Shown here: positions 24,912 to 34,715 of the stretch, piece after piece | Layout: each line of letters starts with the position of its first letter | How positions within the stretch are numbered: position 1 is the stretch's first letter | Source of the DNA: Georgenia ruanii | GTDB taxonomy: Bacteria > Actinomycetota > Actinomycetes > Actinomycetales > Actinomycetaceae | Length of the DNA: 64,000 bases | Assembly (NCBI RefSeq): GCF_009193175.1 | Contig: NZ_VUKE01000004.1 | Location: 124,001 to 188,000, forward strand | Direction: 5' to 3' | Notes under the pieces: generated by a model | Databases searched by the model: none | What the model was told of the DNA's origin: nothing | The model's input: the letters and a program-made list of their open reading frames with translations, nothing else | Made by a program: the position numbers and the translations under genes

Positions 24912-25751
24912 ATGCGCCTCACGACGCGGCAGAAGGTGGCCTGGACGATCATCGCCGTCCTGGTGGTCGTCTACGCCCTGTTCCCGGTCCTGTCGATCTT
25001 CATGACCTCGCTGAAGGCCAGCAGCGAGATCAACTCCGGCACGTTCCTCCCGCCGCACCCGACGTGGGAGAACTACACCCAGATCCTCGTCGGGTCCGCC
25101 CAGAGCCTGTTCCTGCCGGCGCTGCGCAACTCCATCGGCATCTCGCTGATCGCCACCGCGATCGCCGTCGTGCTGGCCACGTTCTGCGCCTACGCCATCG
25201 CCCGCCTGGACTTCCCCGGCAAGCGGATCATCCTCACCACCGCGCTGGGCGTGTCGATCTTCCCGGTCATCTCGATCGTCACGCCGCTGTTCAACCTGTG
25301 GCGCAACATCGGCCTGTACGACACCTGGCCGGGCCTGATCATCCCCTACCTGTCCCTGACCCTGCCGATCTCCATCTGGACCCTGTCGGCGTTCTTCCGG
25401 CAGATCCCGTGGGAGCTGGAGCAGGCGGCGCAGGTGGACGGCGCCACCCCGTGGCAGGCGTTCCGCAAGGCGATCGTCCCGCTGGCCGCGCCCGGGGTGT
25501 TCACGACGGCGCTCATCGCGTTCTTCATCGCCTGGAACGACTTCGTCTACGGCATCTCGCTGACCTCCACCAGCGCCGCCCGGCCGGTGCCCGCCGCGCT
25601 GGCGTTCTTCACCGGGGCGTCGTACTTCGAGGAGCCCACCGGCGCCATCTCGGCCGCATCCATCATCGTCACCATCCCGGTCGTGATCCTGGTGGTGCTG
25701 TTCCAGCGCCAGATCGTGTCCGGACTGACCCAGGGCGCCGTCAAGGGCTGA
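24912..25751 (+). CDS. Sugar ABC transporter permease (SugB/MalG-type)
   Basis: A 279-residue inner-membrane subunit with six helices and the EAA loop EQAAQVDGATPWQAFRKAIVPLAAPG, plus FFIAWNDFVYGISLTS and a C-terminal PVVILVVLFQRQIVSGLTQGAVKG, all typical of MalG-type CUT1 permeases. The start is 2 bp after the first permease's stop, with GGGGAG within the preceding codons. It is the partner of the 23920 gene product. Confidence 0.93.
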   Translation: MRLTTRQKVAWTIIAVLVVVYALFPVLSIFMTSLKASSEINSGTFLPPHPTWENYTQILVGSAQSLFLPALRNSIGISLIATAIAVVLATFCAYAIARLDFPGKRIILTTALGVSIFPVISIVTPLFNLWRNIGLYDTWPGLIIPYLSLTLPISIWTLSAFFRQIPWELEQAAQVDGATPWQAFRKAIVPLAAPGVFTTALIAFFIAWNDFVYGISLTSTSAARPVPAALAFFTGASYFEEPTGAISAASIIVTIPVVILVVLFQRQIVSGLTQGAVKG

Positions 25752-25780
25752 CCGCCCTGGCCCGAAGGAGGAGAGCCCCA

Positions 25781-27055
25781 ATGGCATCCATCACCATGGA
25801 CCACATCGTCAAGCAGTACGGCGACGGGTTCCCGGCCGTCAACGACGTGTCCCTGGCGATCGACGACGGCGAGTTCGTCATCCTCGTGGGGCCCTCGGGC
25901 TGCGGGAAGTCCACGCTGCTGCGGATGATCGTCGGCCTGGAGGACATCACGTCGGGGACCATGCGCATCGGCGACGAGGTCGTCAACGACAAGGCTCCCC
26001 GCGACCGCGACCTGGCGATGGTGTTCCAGAACTACGCCCTGTACCCGCACCTGACCGTCTACGAGAACATCGCCTTCCCGCTGCGGCTGCAGAAGGGCCA
26101 CTTCAGCAACGAGGAGATCGACCAGCGGGTGCGCCGCGCCTCGAGCCTGCTCGAGCTCGACGAGCACCTGAACCGCAAGCCGGCGAACCTCTCCGGCGGG
26201 CAGCGCCAGCGGGTCGCCATGGGCCGCGCGATCGTCCGCGAGGCCCGGGCGTTCCTCTTCGACGAGCCTCTGTCCAACCTCGACGCCAAGCTGCGCGGGC
26301 AGATGCGCACCGAGATCGCCCGCCTGCAGCGCAACCTGGGGATCACCACGGTCTACGTCACGCACGACCAGACCGAGGCCATGACGCTGGGCGACCGCGT
26401 GGCGGTGCTGCGCCGCGGGATCCTGCAGCAGGTGGCCAGCCCGCGGGCGCTGTACGAGCAGCCGGTGAACCTCTTCGTGGCCGGCTTCATCGGCTCCCCG
26501 CCGATGAACTTCCTCGCCGGGTTCGTCGACGGCGACGTCCTGCACCTGCCGATCGCCGACGTGCCGATGGACGACCGGCTGCGTGCCGCGATCGGCGACC
26601 GGGAGCTGGTCATCGTCGGCATCCGGCCCGACGGCTTCCAGGACGCCGACGGGCTGGCCGCGGACAAGCGCGCCCGGGGGGTCGGCTTCGAGGCCAACGT
26701 CGACGTCACCGAGTGGCTCGGCGAGGTGCTCTACGCCTACGTGCCCTACCAGATGCACGACGAGGTGCGCGGCAAGCTCGAGGAGCTCGACCGCGAGCTC
26801 GAGGGCGAGGGCGTGCGCTCGCAGCTGGTCGTCGCGCTCGACGCGGCCAGCCCGATCGGCGACGGCGACGTCGCGACCCTGTGGTTCGACCCCGCGACGA
26901 TCCACGTCTTCGACCCCGACTCCGGGGAGAACCTCACCCGCGACGAGGCCCGCGCCGTCCAGCTCGACGAGGCCGCCCAGCGGCAGCGCCAGCGGGCCCT
27001 GGAGCGGGCCCGGCAGCGCGCCGCCGAGCGGGAGACGGCCACCCAGCCCGCCTGA
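25781..27055 (+). CDS. Sugar ABC transporter ATPase (SugC/UgpC/MsiK-type)
   Basis: A 424-residue ATPase. Walker A is VGPSGCGKSTLL (about residue 38), the Q loop VFQNYALYPHLTVYENIAFPLRL, the signature [17 protein letters not shown], Walker B AFLFDEPLSNLDAKLR and the switch YVTHDQTEAMTLGDR. The C-terminal TOBE region of about 180 residues ends in a Gln/Arg/Glu-rich coiled tail (AAQRQRQRALERARQRAAERE). GAAGGAGGAG precedes the ATG. It energises the two permeases upstream and could in principle serve other sugar importers, as MsiK does. Confidence 0.94.
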   Translation: MASITMDHIVKQYGDGFPAVNDVSLAIDDGEFVILVGPSGCGKSTLLRMIVGLEDITSGTMRIGDEVVNDKAPRDRDLAMVFQNYALYPHLTVYENIAFPLRLQKGHFSNEEIDQRVRRASSLLELDEHLNRKPANLSGGQRQRVAMGRAIVREARAFLFDEPLSNLDAKLRGQMRTEIARLQRNLGITTVYVTHDQTEAMTLGDRVAVLRRGILQQVASPRALYEQPVNLFVAGFIGSPPMNFLAGFVDGDVLHLPIADVPMDDRLRAAIGDRELVIVGIRPDGFQDADGLAADKRARGVGFEANVDVTEWLGEVLYAYVPYQMHDEVRGKLEELDRELEGEGVRSQLVVALDAASPIGDGDVATLWFDPATIHVFDPDSGENLTRDEARAVQLDEAAQRQRQRALERARQRAAERETATQPA

Positions 27056-27130
27056 CACCACTCCGTGCTCCCGCCGCGGGGCGCCAGCGTCCCGCCGGGG
27101 GCCCGCCAGCATCGTCAGTCGCCGAAGAAG

Positions 27131-27164
27131 ACGCCCAGACGTTTCCGCGGGAACGTCGGGGCGT
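27131..27164. terminator. Hairpin between convergent sugC-like and pfkB-like genes
   Basis: ACGCCCAGACGTTT and GAACGTCGGGGCGT pair at 12 of 14 positions around a CCGCGG loop. Confidence 0.55.
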
Positions 27165-27179
27165 GGCGGCGGCCGCGCG

Positions 27180-28322
27180 CTACTCGGCCGTCAGCTCCGC
27201 CCGGGTGGGCGGGTTGGCGCCCTCGCGGGAGACCGTGATGGCGGCGACTCGGGCGGCCTCGTCCAGGACACGCTCGAGCGTCGCGGCGTCGATGGACCGT
27301 AGCGCCTCGCGCCGGTCGGCGCCCATCAGCCCGGCCGCCCAAAGTCCGTCGAGGAGCCCCGCGGTGAAGGAGTCCCCGGCGCCGACGGAGTCCACCACCT
27401 CGGCGGGCGCCGCCGGGACCTGACGCTCGAGGCCGCCGGCCGTGACGGCCCAGGCGCCGTCGGGGCCGTGGGTGACGACGACGAGCGCCGGGCCGGTGGC
27501 CAGCCACCGGCGCGCCACCTCGTGCGAGTCGGCGCCGGGGGCCAGCCAGGCGAGGTCCTCGTCGGAGACCTTCACGACGTCCGCCTGCGCGACCAACCGC
27601 TCCACGACGGGCCGGGCGTCGTCCGCGTCGCCCATGAGGGCGGGCCGGACGTTGGGGTCGTAGCTGATCGTGGCGACGGCGCGGTAGCGGGCCACCGTCT
27701 GGGCAACCGTGGCGGCGCCGGGCTCGAGCACCGCCGCGATGGACCCGGTGTGCAGCACGACCGGCGCGACGAGCGGCTCGGGGACCGGCGGGGCCCACTC
27801 GAGGTCGAACTCGTACGTCGCGCTCCCGGCGGCGTCCAGCCGGGCGCGGGCGGTCGAGGTCCGGCCGGCCCGGGCCGACGCCGCCGAGAGCCGGACGTTC
27901 TCCAGCTCCAGGTGCGAGCGCAGGACGCTGCCGTGCGGGTCGGCGGCGAACCAGCTGACCAGCTCGACGTCGCGGCCGAGCCGGGCGAGGCCTACGGCGA
28001 CGTTCGCCGGGGAGCCGCCGGGGTGCCCGGAGGGCTCCTCGCCGGGGCGTTCGACGATGTCGATGAGCGCCTCGCCGACGACGAGCGCCGCGCCGTCGTC
28101 GTGCTCGCCGGGCAGCGTGTGGTCCCCGGGCCGGTAGGCCAGGGAGGTGGCCGGCGGGCGGGCGGTGAGCTCCGGGTCGTCCGTGGGCCGGAAGGGGTCG
28201 TGCGCGGCCGGCGCCTTGGGCGACCGGCTGGGCACGTCCTGGGCGCCGCCGCCCGGGGTCGTGCCCGCGCTCGGCGCCGGCGCGGCGTCGTCGGGTCCGG
28301 CGGACCGGGGGCCCTGGCTCAT
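27180..28322 (-). CDS. PfkB-family carbohydrate kinase (fructokinase-like)
   Basis: A 380-residue ribokinase-fold kinase. The first about 75 residues are disordered and Pro/Ala/Asp-rich; the kinase starts at [14 protein letters not shown]. The first PfkB signature lies around [30 protein letters not shown], and the catalytic Asp is in the second signature [31 protein letters not shown] is typical of fructokinases. It phosphorylates a sugar with ATP; fructose is the likeliest but not proven. The ATG at 28322 overlaps the xseB stop by ATGA. It is convergent with the sugar importer, a possible functional link. Confidence 0.88.
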   Translation of the reverse strand: MSQGPRSAGPDDAAPAPSAGTTPGGGAQDVPSRSPKAPAAHDPFRPTDDPELTARPPATSLAYRPGDHTLPGEHDDGAALVVGEALIDIVERPGEEPSGHPGGSPANVAVGLARLGRDVELVSWFAADPHGSVLRSHLELENVRLSAASARAGRTSTARARLDAAGSATYEFDLEWAPPVPEPLVAPVVLHTGSIAAVLEPGAATVAQTVARYRAVATISYDPNVRPALMGDADDARPVVERLVAQADVVKVSDEDLAWLAPGADSHEVARRWLATGPALVVVTHGPDGAWAVTAGGLERQVPAAPAEVVDSVGAGDSFTAGLLDGLWAAGLMGADRREALRSIDAATLERVLDEAARVAAITVSREGANPPTRAELTAE

Positions 28323-28633
28323 GCGTCCTCCTCGCCGAGACCGGCGGCGGCGTCCTCGAGGCGGGCCTCGCGCTCGGCCTCGGCGTTCTGGGCCGAGGGC
28401 GCGCGGCGCTCGCCGTCCCCGGCGCGCGCGGCGTCCAGGCGCTCGCGGGCGCCGTCGAGCCAGGCCTGGCAGCGGGCCGCCAGCGCCTCGCCGCGCTCCC
28501 ACAGGGCCAGGGCGTCCTCCAGCGTGGTCGAGCCGGCCTCGAGGCGGTGGACCACCTCGATCAGCTCGTCGCGGGCCTGCTCGTAGGACAGGCTGGACAC
28601 CTCCGGCCGCTCGGTCGCGTCTGTCTGGCTCAC
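28319..28633 (-). CDS. xseB: Exodeoxyribonuclease VII small subunit
   Basis: A 104-residue protein. The XseB domain is [52 protein letters not shown], followed by a charged tail longer than in the E. coli protein. It binds several-fold to XseA to make the nuclease that degrades single-stranded DNA ends. The GTG start has TAGGAG upstream, overlapping the xseA stop, so the two are coupled. Confidence 0.95.
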   Translation of the reverse strand: MSQTDATERPEVSSLSYEQARDELIEVVHRLEAGSTTLEDALALWERGEALAARCQAWLDGARERLDAARAGDGERRAPSAQNAEAEREARLEDAAAGLGEEDA

Positions 28634-28645
28634 TAGTTCAGTCTC

Positions 28646-30064
28646 CTACAGGGCTCGGGCGTCCGCAGACGGCTCGGTCTGGCCGTCTGTGGTGGGGGTG
28701 GACGGCGCGGTCCGGTTTTCCGCAGCCGGCTCGACCGGCGCGGGGCGGTCTTCCGTAGCCGAGTCGACCGGCGCGGGGCGGCCCGCCGCGCCCGGGTCGG
28801 TCGCCGCCGTCTGGCCCACGACCTCGACGCCGAGCCGGCCGGACGCGAGCAGCGCCTCGAGGCGCTGGCCGGTCTCGACGTCGTCGGCGGAGCGGACCAC
28901 CCGGCCGGCGTCGTCGCGCAGGACGGCGTAGCCGCGGGCGAGCGTGGCGGCGGGGGAGAGGGCCCGCAGCTGCGACCGGGCGCCGCGCAGCTCGTCCGCC
29001 GCCCGGTCGGTGCGCCAGGTGACCGCCCGCAGCGCGGTGGCGCGCAGCCGCCCGACCTCCTCCGCCCGGGCGGTGACCAGCGCGTGCGGGTTGGCCACGA
29101 CCGGCCGGGTGCGCAGGTGGTCGAGGCCGCGCTGCTCGGCGGCCAGCCGCCCGGTGACGGCCAGCCGGATGCGCTGGCGCGCCTGGGCCAGGCCGCGGCG
29201 CTCCTCGGTGACGTCGGGGACGATGCGCTTGGCGGCGTCGGTGGGGGTCGACGCGCGGTAGTCCGCCACCAGGTCCAGCAGCGGGCTGTCCGTCTCGTGC
29301 CCGATGGCAGAGACCAGTGGGGTGCGGCACGCCGCCGCGGCCCGCACCAGGGCCTCGTTGGAGAAGGGGAGCAGGTCCTCCACCGCCCCGCCGCCGCGGG
29401 CGAGGACGATGACCTCCACAGCCGGGTCGGCGTCGAGCTCGCGCAGCGCGGCGACCACCTCGGGCACGGCCCGGGCGCCCTGGACGGCGACCTCGCGGAT
29501 CTCGAAGCGCAGCGCGGGCCAGCGGGCGTGGGCGTTGACGACGACGTCGTGCTCGGCCTTGGACTCCCGGCCGCACACCAGTCCCACACAGCGGGGGAGG
29601 AAGGGCAGCGGCACCTTGCGGTCGGCGTCGAACAGCCCCTCGGCGGCCAGGACGCGCTTGAGGTGCTCGATCCGGGCGAGCAGCTCGCCCACGCCCACCG
29701 GGCGGAGCTCGTCGGCCTGCAGCTGCAGCGAGCCGCGCTTGGGCCAGAACGTGGGCTTGGCGTGGACGACGACGTGCGCGCCCTCCTCCAGCCGCGTGGG
29801 CATCGCGGCGAGCACCCGGGCCTGGACGGCGACCGGGAGGGACATGTCGGCGTCGGTGTCGCGCAGCGTGAGGAAGGCCAGCGTGGCGCCCGGGCGGCGG
29901 TTGAGCTGGACGACCTGTCCCTCGACCCACAGCGGCGCCATGCGCGCGACGTAGTCGTTGATCTTCGACGACAGCAGCCGCACCGGCCACGGGTTCTCCG
30001 CCGTGGTCTCCAGGGCGCGCGCGGCCAGGCGGCGCGGGGCGGGGGTGCCTTCGGTGCTGCTCAC
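28646..30064 (-). CDS. xseA: Exodeoxyribonuclease VII large subunit
   Basis: A 472-residue nuclease subunit. The N-terminal OB domain covers [43 protein letters not shown]; the catalytic domain contains [61 protein letters not shown] and [33 protein letters not shown] coiled coil and a C-terminal GYAVLRDD segment follow. The last about 60 residues are a low-complexity extension with an 11-residue repeat (PAPV...). The GTG at 30064 has GAGGGTGGGG upstream. The xseB gene follows. Confidence 0.95.
   Translation of the reverse strand: MSSTEGTPAPRRLAARALETTAENPWPVRLLSSKINDYVARMAPLWVEGQVVQLNRRPGATLAFLTLRDTDADMSLPVAVQARVLAAMPTRLEEGAHVVVHAKPTFWPKRGSLQLQADELRPVGVGELLARIEHLKRVLAAEGLFDADRKVPLPFLPRCVGLVCGRESKAEHDVVVNAHARWPALRFEIREVAVQGARAVPEVVAALRELDADPAVEVIVLARGGGAVEDLLPFSNEALVRAAAACRTPLVSAIGHETDSPLLDLVADYRASTPTDAAKRIVPDVTEERRGLAQARQRIRLAVTGRLAAEQRGLDHLRTRPVVANPHALVTARAEEVGRLRATALRAVTWRTDRAADELRGARSQLRALSPAATLARGYAVLRDDAGRVVRSADDVETGQRLEALLASGRLGVEVVGQTAATDPGAAGRPAPVDSATEDRPAPVEPAAENRTAPSTPTTDGQTEPSADARAL
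28718..28783. repeat. 33-bp tandem repeat in the xseA 3' tail
   Basis: Two 33-bp units (28718-28750 and 28751-28783) differ at 4 positions and encode an in-frame 11-residue repeat in the C-terminal extension of XseA. Confidence 0.85.
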
Positions 30065-30135
30065 GTCCCCACCCTCTCACCGCCCGCCGACGCCGGGCAC
30101 GAGCCGCCCGGGTCGGCGGTGGACGGCCGGGCCGG

Positions 30136-30561
30136 TCAGGGCTGGGCGGCGAGGACCTCGCGGGCGGTGGGGTCGGAGTCGTCGAGCAGCGTGCGGCAGC
30201 GGGCCGCCTCGTCGTCCTCGCCGATCGCCTCGGCGGCGTCGGCCAGGGCCAGCAGGGCGAGCAGGAAGCCCCGGTTGGGCACGTGGGCGGCCGGTACCGG
30301 GCCGGCGCCGCGCCACCCGGCGCGGCGCAGCGCGTCCAGGCCGCGGTGGTAGCCGGTGCGCGCGTACGCGTAGGCGGCGACCGGGTCGGCGGCCTCCAGC
30401 GCCGCGCGGGCGAGCGTGGCCCAGGCGAGGCTGGCCGCGGGGAAGCGGGCGGCGACCGCCCGCGGGTCCTCGCCGGCCTCCAGGGCGGCGCGGGCCGGCA
30501 CGTCGGGGTGGTCCTCGGGCAGCAGGATCGGCGCGGGCTCGCCGAGCAGGTTCGTGGGCAT
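30136..30561 (-). CDS. DUF3151 domain-containing protein
   Basis: A 141-residue cytoplasmic protein matching the actinobacterial DUF3151 family in length and motifs: [48 protein letters not shown] and [45 protein letters not shown]. It is helical and TPR-like. No function is known. The ATG at 30561 lies 81 bp from the divergent ispH start. An overlong frame running from 31974 is an artefact across ispH. Confidence 0.85.
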   Translation of the reverse strand: MPTNLLGEPAPILLPEDHPDVPARAALEAGEDPRAVAARFPAASLAWATLARAALEAADPVAAYAYARTGYHRGLDALRRAGWRGAGPVPAAHVPNRGFLLALLALADAAEAIGEDDEAARCRTLLDDSDPTAREVLAAQP

Positions 30562-30630
30562 GGCGCCATGCTGCCACGGCCCCCGGTGTGGGGTCGGCCA
30601 CGGGACATGGCCCGTCCGGCGGGGCCCACG

Positions 30631-30636
30631 TACCCT
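30631..30636 (+). promoter_or_regulatory. -10 element TACCCT for a leaderless ispH transcript
   Basis: TACCCT followed by exactly six bases before the GTG places transcription start at or next to the start codon, the actinobacterial leaderless pattern. Confidence 0.5.
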
Positions 30637-30642
30637 GGCCCC

Positions 30643-31761
30643 GTGACCTCCGCACCTCATGCCACCAGCCCCGCCGCGCCCGCCGCGGTCCCGGCCGGCT
30701 CCTCGCTCGCGGGCGCCTCGGCCTTCCCCGCCTCGGTCCCCTCCGAGCCGGCGCCCGACGGCAAGCGGATCCTCCTCGCCGCCCCGCGCGGCTACTGCGC
30801 CGGCGTGGACCGCGCGGTCGACGCCGTTGAGAAGGCCCTCGCGCTCTACGGCGCGCCGGTGTACGTGCGAAAGGAGATCGTGCACAACAAGTTCGTCGTC
30901 GAGACGCTCTCCGAGCGCGGCGCGATCTTCGTCAACGAGACCGACGAGGTGCCCGAGGGGGCGCGGGTGGTCTTCTCCGCCCACGGCGTCTCCCCGGCCG
31001 TGCACGCGGCCGCCGCGGCCCGCCGGCTGGCGACCATCGACGCCACCTGCCCGCTGGTGACGAAGGTGCACAAGGAGGCGGTGCGCTTCGCCGGCGACGA
31101 CTACGACATCCTCCTGATCGGGCACGACGGCCACGAGGAGGTCGAGGGCACCCAGGGTGAGGCGCCCGAGCACATCCAGGTGGTCAACGGCCCGCACGAG
31201 GTCGACAAGGTCCAGGTCCGCGACCCCGAGAAGGTCATCTGGCTCTCCCAGACCACCTTGTCGGTGGACGAGACCATGCAGACGGTCAACCTGCTGCGCG
31301 AGCGGTTCCCCCACCTGCAGGACCCGCCCAGCGACGACATCTGCTACGCCACCCAGAACCGCCAGGTGGCGGTGAAGAAGCTGGCGCCGGAGGCGGACGT
31401 CGTCATCGTCGTGGGGTCCGCGAACTCCTCCAACTCCGTGCGGCTCGTCGAGGTGGCGCTGGAGGCCGGCGCCGGCGCGGCCTACCGCGTGGACAAGGCC
31501 GACGAGATCGACCCCGCCTGGCTGGAGGGCGCCACCACGGTGGGCCTGACCTCCGGGGCGTCGGTGCCGGAGATCCTCGTGCGCACGGTGGTCGACCGGC
31601 TCAAGGGCCTCGGCTACACCGGGGTCGAGGAGGTGCGCACCGCCACCGAGGACATCATGTTCTCGCTGCCGAAGAACCTGCGCGCGGACCTCAAGGCCGT
31701 CGGCGAGCAGCCGGACCGGCCCCACCGCGTCCGCCGGGAGCGCGTCCCCGCCGAGGGCTGA
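30643..31761 (+). CDS. ispH: 4-hydroxy-3-methylbut-2-enyl diphosphate reductase
   Basis: A 372-residue iron-sulfur enzyme making IPP and DMAPP, the last step of the MEP isoprenoid pathway. The three cluster cysteines are C52 in [13 protein letters not shown], in [11 protein letters not shown] and in [36 protein letters not shown] and [13 protein letters not shown] complete the family. About 40 N-terminal residues are Ala/Pro/Ser-rich. The GTG at 30643 was chosen because TACCCT is spaced for leaderless transcription; an ATG at 30607 is in frame. IspH, xseA/B and ychF cluster similarly in mycobacteria. Confidence 0.95.
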   Translation: MTSAPHATSPAAPAAVPAGSSLAGASAFPASVPSEPAPDGKRILLAAPRGYCAGVDRAVDAVEKALALYGAPVYVRKEIVHNKFVVETLSERGAIFVNETDEVPEGARVVFSAHGVSPAVHAAAAARRLATIDATCPLVTKVHKEAVRFAGDDYDILLIGHDGHEEVEGTQGEAPEHIQVVNGPHEVDKVQVRDPEKVIWLSQTTLSVDETMQTVNLLRERFPHLQDPPSDDICYATQNRQVAVKKLAPEADVVIVVGSANSSNSVRLVEVALEAGAGAAYRVDKADEIDPAWLEGATTVGLTSGASVPEILVRTVVDRLKGLGYTGVEEVRTATEDIMFSLPKNLRADLKAVGEQPDRPHRVRRERVPAEG

Positions 31762-31789
31762 GCCGGCGCCGCCTGGCGGTGCCGGGCGG

Positions 31790-33016
31790 TCAGGCCGAGC
31801 GGCCCTCCACCTCCGCCAGCGCCAGCTCCGGCGCGGTGAACGTGCGCACCTGCGCGTCGTCGGTAGCGATCGGCTCGACGTCGAGGTCCTTGGTGGCCAG
31901 GGACTCGAAGTCCCGGGCGGTGACGAGCAGGCGCTGCTCCACGGACCCGACGACCTTGTTGTAGTGCTGCACACTCGAGCGCAGCGACCGGCCCAGGCTC
32001 GTGAGGTGCCCGGCGACCACGCCGAGGCGCTCGTAGAGCGTGCGCCCCAGAGCCAGGAGCTCGCGCGCCTCGGCGGTGACCTGCTCGGCCGACCAGATCG
32101 ACGCCGTCGTGCGCAGCAGCGCGAGCAGCGAGGCGGGTGAGGTCGGCGCCACGCCCTGGCGCAGGGCGTGCTCGAGGAGGGCGGGGTCGGCCTCCAGCGC
32201 GGCGGCCAGCAGCCCCTCGGACGGCACGAACATGATGACCAGCTCCGGGGAGCCGGGCAGCTGGTCGTGGTAGCGGCGCTTGGCGAGCGCGTCCACGTGC
32301 CCGCGCAGCGCCCGGGCGTGCGCGGCCAGCAGCCGCTCGCGCCGCTCGGCGTCCTCGCCGGTGGCCCGGTCGCCGATGGCGCTGGCCTCGAGGTAGGCGT
32401 CCATCGGCACCTTGGCGTCCACCGCGAGGTACTTCTCCCCGGGCAGGTGCACCACGACGTCGGGGCGGCCCGCGCTGGCCTCCCGCCGCCCGCCCGGCGC
32501 GCCGGCGGCGCCCAGCGAGCGCTGCTCGACGAAGTCGACGTGGCGCATCATGCCTGAGGCCTCCAACACCCGCCGCAACTCGACCTCGCCCCACTGGCCC
32601 CGGGCCGAGGTGGACCGCAGCGCGGACTCCAGCTGCGCCGTCGTGCGCTGGAGCTCGACGCCGGAGCGGCGGGCGTGGTGGAGCTGCTCGGTGAGGACGG
32701 TGTACTGCTCGGTGCGCTCGCGCTCGAGCAGCGCGACGTGCTCGCCGACCTGGGTGAGCGTCGCCTGCACAGGCGCGAGGGCGCGCAGCACGTCGTGGTC
32801 GCGGCGCGCCCGCTCCTGGAGGGACTCCACCTCCTCGGCGAGCCGCTCCGCCCGCGCCTGCGCCGCGGCCGCGCGGGCACGCAGCTCCGCCGTCTCCGCG
32901 GCGGAGCCGGCGCCCACGCCCCCGCGCGTCGCCGCCCGGGCCGTGGCCACCGCGAACCCCAGCGCCGCGCCCACGGCGAGCGCGAGCACCACCAGCACCA
33001 CCGTCGTCATGTCCAT
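31790..33016 (-). CDS. rmuC: DNA recombination protein RmuC
   Basis: A protein of about 408 residues with one N-terminal transmembrane helix (TTVVLVVLALAVGAALGFAVATA), a long coiled coil (residues about 30-120, Glu/Arg/Ala-rich), and the RmuC nuclease-like domain: RGQWGEVELRRVLEASGMMRHVDFVEQ, RPDVVVHLPGEKYLAVDAKVPMDAY, YHDQLPGSPELVIMFVPSEGLLAAALE and TARDFESLA. It limits inversion of short repeats in E. coli, which is interesting given the tandem repeats in this window. Start ATG 33016 or 33010 cannot be separated. It is convergent with ispH. Confidence 0.93.
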   Translation of the reverse strand: MDMTTVVLVVLALAVGAALGFAVATARAATRGGVGAGSAAETAELRARAAAAQARAERLAEEVESLQERARRDHDVLRALAPVQATLTQVGEHVALLERERTEQYTVLTEQLHHARRSGVELQRTTAQLESALRSTSARGQWGEVELRRVLEASGMMRHVDFVEQRSLGAAGAPGGRREASAGRPDVVVHLPGEKYLAVDAKVPMDAYLEASAIGDRATGEDAERRERLLAAHARALRGHVDALAKRRYHDQLPGSPELVIMFVPSEGLLAAALEADPALLEHALRQGVAPTSPASLLALLRTTASIWSAEQVTAEARELLALGRTLYERLGVVAGHLTSLGRSLRSSVQHYNKVVGSVEQRLLVTARDFESLATKDLDVEPIATDDAQVRTFTAPELALAEVEGRSA

Positions 33017-33193
33017 GCCTCGCACCCTCTCAGGACCCACCGACATCGATGTTCCGGGCGCGCCCCCTGGGCCCGGCGCAGTCGCGGCCGGGGCCCGGCG
33101 ATGGCGCCGTGAGGCCGACCACGGGAGTCCGTGGAGACGCCGCGTGGCGCCCGGGGCGGTCAACCTCACGCCGGGGGTGGCGCGGTCAGGCCG

Positions 33194-33199
33194 TAGACT
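33194..33199 (+). promoter_or_regulatory. -10 element TAGACT for a leaderless ychF transcript
   Basis: TAGACT ends eight bases before the GTG start and no ribosome binding site is visible, as expected for a leaderless mRNA. Confidence 0.5.
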
Positions 33200-33207
33200 C
33201 GGCCCAC

Positions 33208-34293
33208 GTGGCCCTCACCATCGGAATCGCGGGACTGCCCAACGTCGGCAAGTCGACCCTGTTCAACGCCCTGACCCGAGCCAGCGTCGTGGCGGCGAAC
33301 TACCCGTTCGCGACCATCGAGCCCAACGTGGGCGTCGTACCGCTGCCCGACAAGCGCCTCGACAGGCTCGCCGAGGTGTTCGGCTCGGAGCGGATCGTGC
33401 CCGCCACCGTGTCCTTCGTCGACATCGCCGGCATCGTCAAGGGCGCCTCCGAGGGCGAGGGCCTGGGCAACCAGTTCCTGGCGAACATCCGCGAGGCGGA
33501 CGCGATCTGCCAGGTCACCCGCGCGTTCCAAGACGCCGACGTCGTCCACGTCGAGGGGAGGGTGGACCCCCGGGACGACATCGAGACCATCTCCACCGAG
33601 CTGATCCTCGCCGACATGCAGACCCTCGAGAAGGCCCTGCCGCGCCTGGAGAAGGAGGTGCGCGGGAAGAAGGCCGAGCCGGAGGTCCTCGAGACCGCCA
33701 AGGGCGCCATGAAGGTGCTCGAGGCCGGCACGCTGCTGTCCGCCGGGGCGCAGGAGGCCGGGCTCGACCCCGAGATCCTGGCGACCTTCCAGCTCATGAC
33801 GTCCAAGCCGTTCATCTACGTCTTCAACACCGACGACGCCGGGCTGGCCGACGAGGCGATGCAGGCCGAGCTGCGCGAGCTCGTCGCACCGGCCGAGGCG
33901 ATCTTCCTCGACGCCAAGTTCGAGTCCGAGCTCGTCGAGCTCGAGCCCGACGAGGCCGCCGAGATGCTCGCCGAGACGGGCCAGGACGAGGCCGGCCTGG
34001 ACAAGCTCGCCCGCGTGGGCTTCGAGACCCTGGGCCTGCAGACCTACCTCACCGCCGGGCCGAAGGAGGCCCGCGCGTGGACGATCCACAAGGGCTGGAC
34101 CGCCCCCCAGGCGGCCGGCGTCATCCACACCGATTTCGAGCGCGGCTTCATCAAGGCCGAGGTCATCTCCTTCGACGACCTCGTCGAGCTGGGCTCGGTG
34201 GCCGAGGCCCGGTCGCACGGCAAGGTGCGCATGGAGGGCAAGGACTATGTCATGCAGGACGGCGACGTGGTCGAGTTCCGCTTCAACGTGTGA
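33208..34293 (+). CDS. ychF: Redox-regulated ATPase YchF
   Basis: A 361-residue Obg-related P-loop protein that hydrolyses ATP rather than GTP. G1 is GIAGLPNVGKSTLFNAL, G3 FVDIAGIVKGASEGEGLGNQFL; in place of the NKxD motif the base-recognition stretch reads VFNTDDAG, close to the NxxE-type sequence that allows ATP. The coiled-coil hairpin and TGS domain (GWTAPQAAGVIHTDFERGFIKAEVISFDDL) follow. The GTG at 33208 is supported by the -10 spacing and by homology beginning ALTIGIAG. Confidence 0.96.
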   Translation: MALTIGIAGLPNVGKSTLFNALTRASVVAANYPFATIEPNVGVVPLPDKRLDRLAEVFGSERIVPATVSFVDIAGIVKGASEGEGLGNQFLANIREADAICQVTRAFQDADVVHVEGRVDPRDDIETISTELILADMQTLEKALPRLEKEVRGKKAEPEVLETAKGAMKVLEAGTLLSAGAQEAGLDPEILATFQLMTSKPFIYVFNTDDAGLADEAMQAELRELVAPAEAIFLDAKFESELVELEPDEAAEMLAETGQDEAGLDKLARVGFETLGLQTYLTAGPKEARAWTIHKGWTAPQAAGVIHTDFERGFIKAEVISFDDLVELGSVAEARSHGKVRMEGKDYVMQDGDVVEFRFNV

Positions 34294-34715
34294 GCCGGCA
34301 CGTTTCCGCAGGGGAGGGGGTGCGCCCCCCCTCGGTCCGCACACAGTCCGGAAGAACTTCAACCAAAGGGTGCTCGAGGTACTGGGCTGATCACCGTCGG
34401 GCGGTCGCATCGCTAAGCCCCGGACTGGTGATGTGACGGCACGAGAACCCGTCTTGAAGGATGCCGCTGAGGAACCGTCCGGGATGACCCTCGTCCGTAA
34501 TGCCGTACAACGCCGCGATGACGGTGGCGGCGCTGGCGCGGTCGAGAATCGCGGCTCGGTTCGTGCACCCGTCGATCACCGACTGGGCCGACGTGCGCGC
34601 CCGTCGAGGCGATGCCGGAGCCGCGCTTGGTCCCCCTCGTCGGCAGGGTCGTCGGCTCTGTCCGCAACAACGGCCCGCAGCTCATCGAGCCCGACGAACC
34701 CGCGGACTGAACCGC
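34294..34715. other. Gene-poor stretch at the left edge of the accessory segment
   Basis: 422 bp between ychF and the nucleotidyltransferase gene. A G/C-run hairpin follows the ychF stop (GAGGGGG...CCCCCTC, 34314-34333, possible terminator). The reverse strand carries broken reading fragments in different frames: one reads GFVGLDELRAVVADRADDP, another ends TNRAAILDRASAATVIAALYG (34391-34579, 62 codons). They look like remnants of a frameshifted gene that I cannot identify. Codon use is less G/C-extreme than in the neighbours. Confidence 0.45.
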
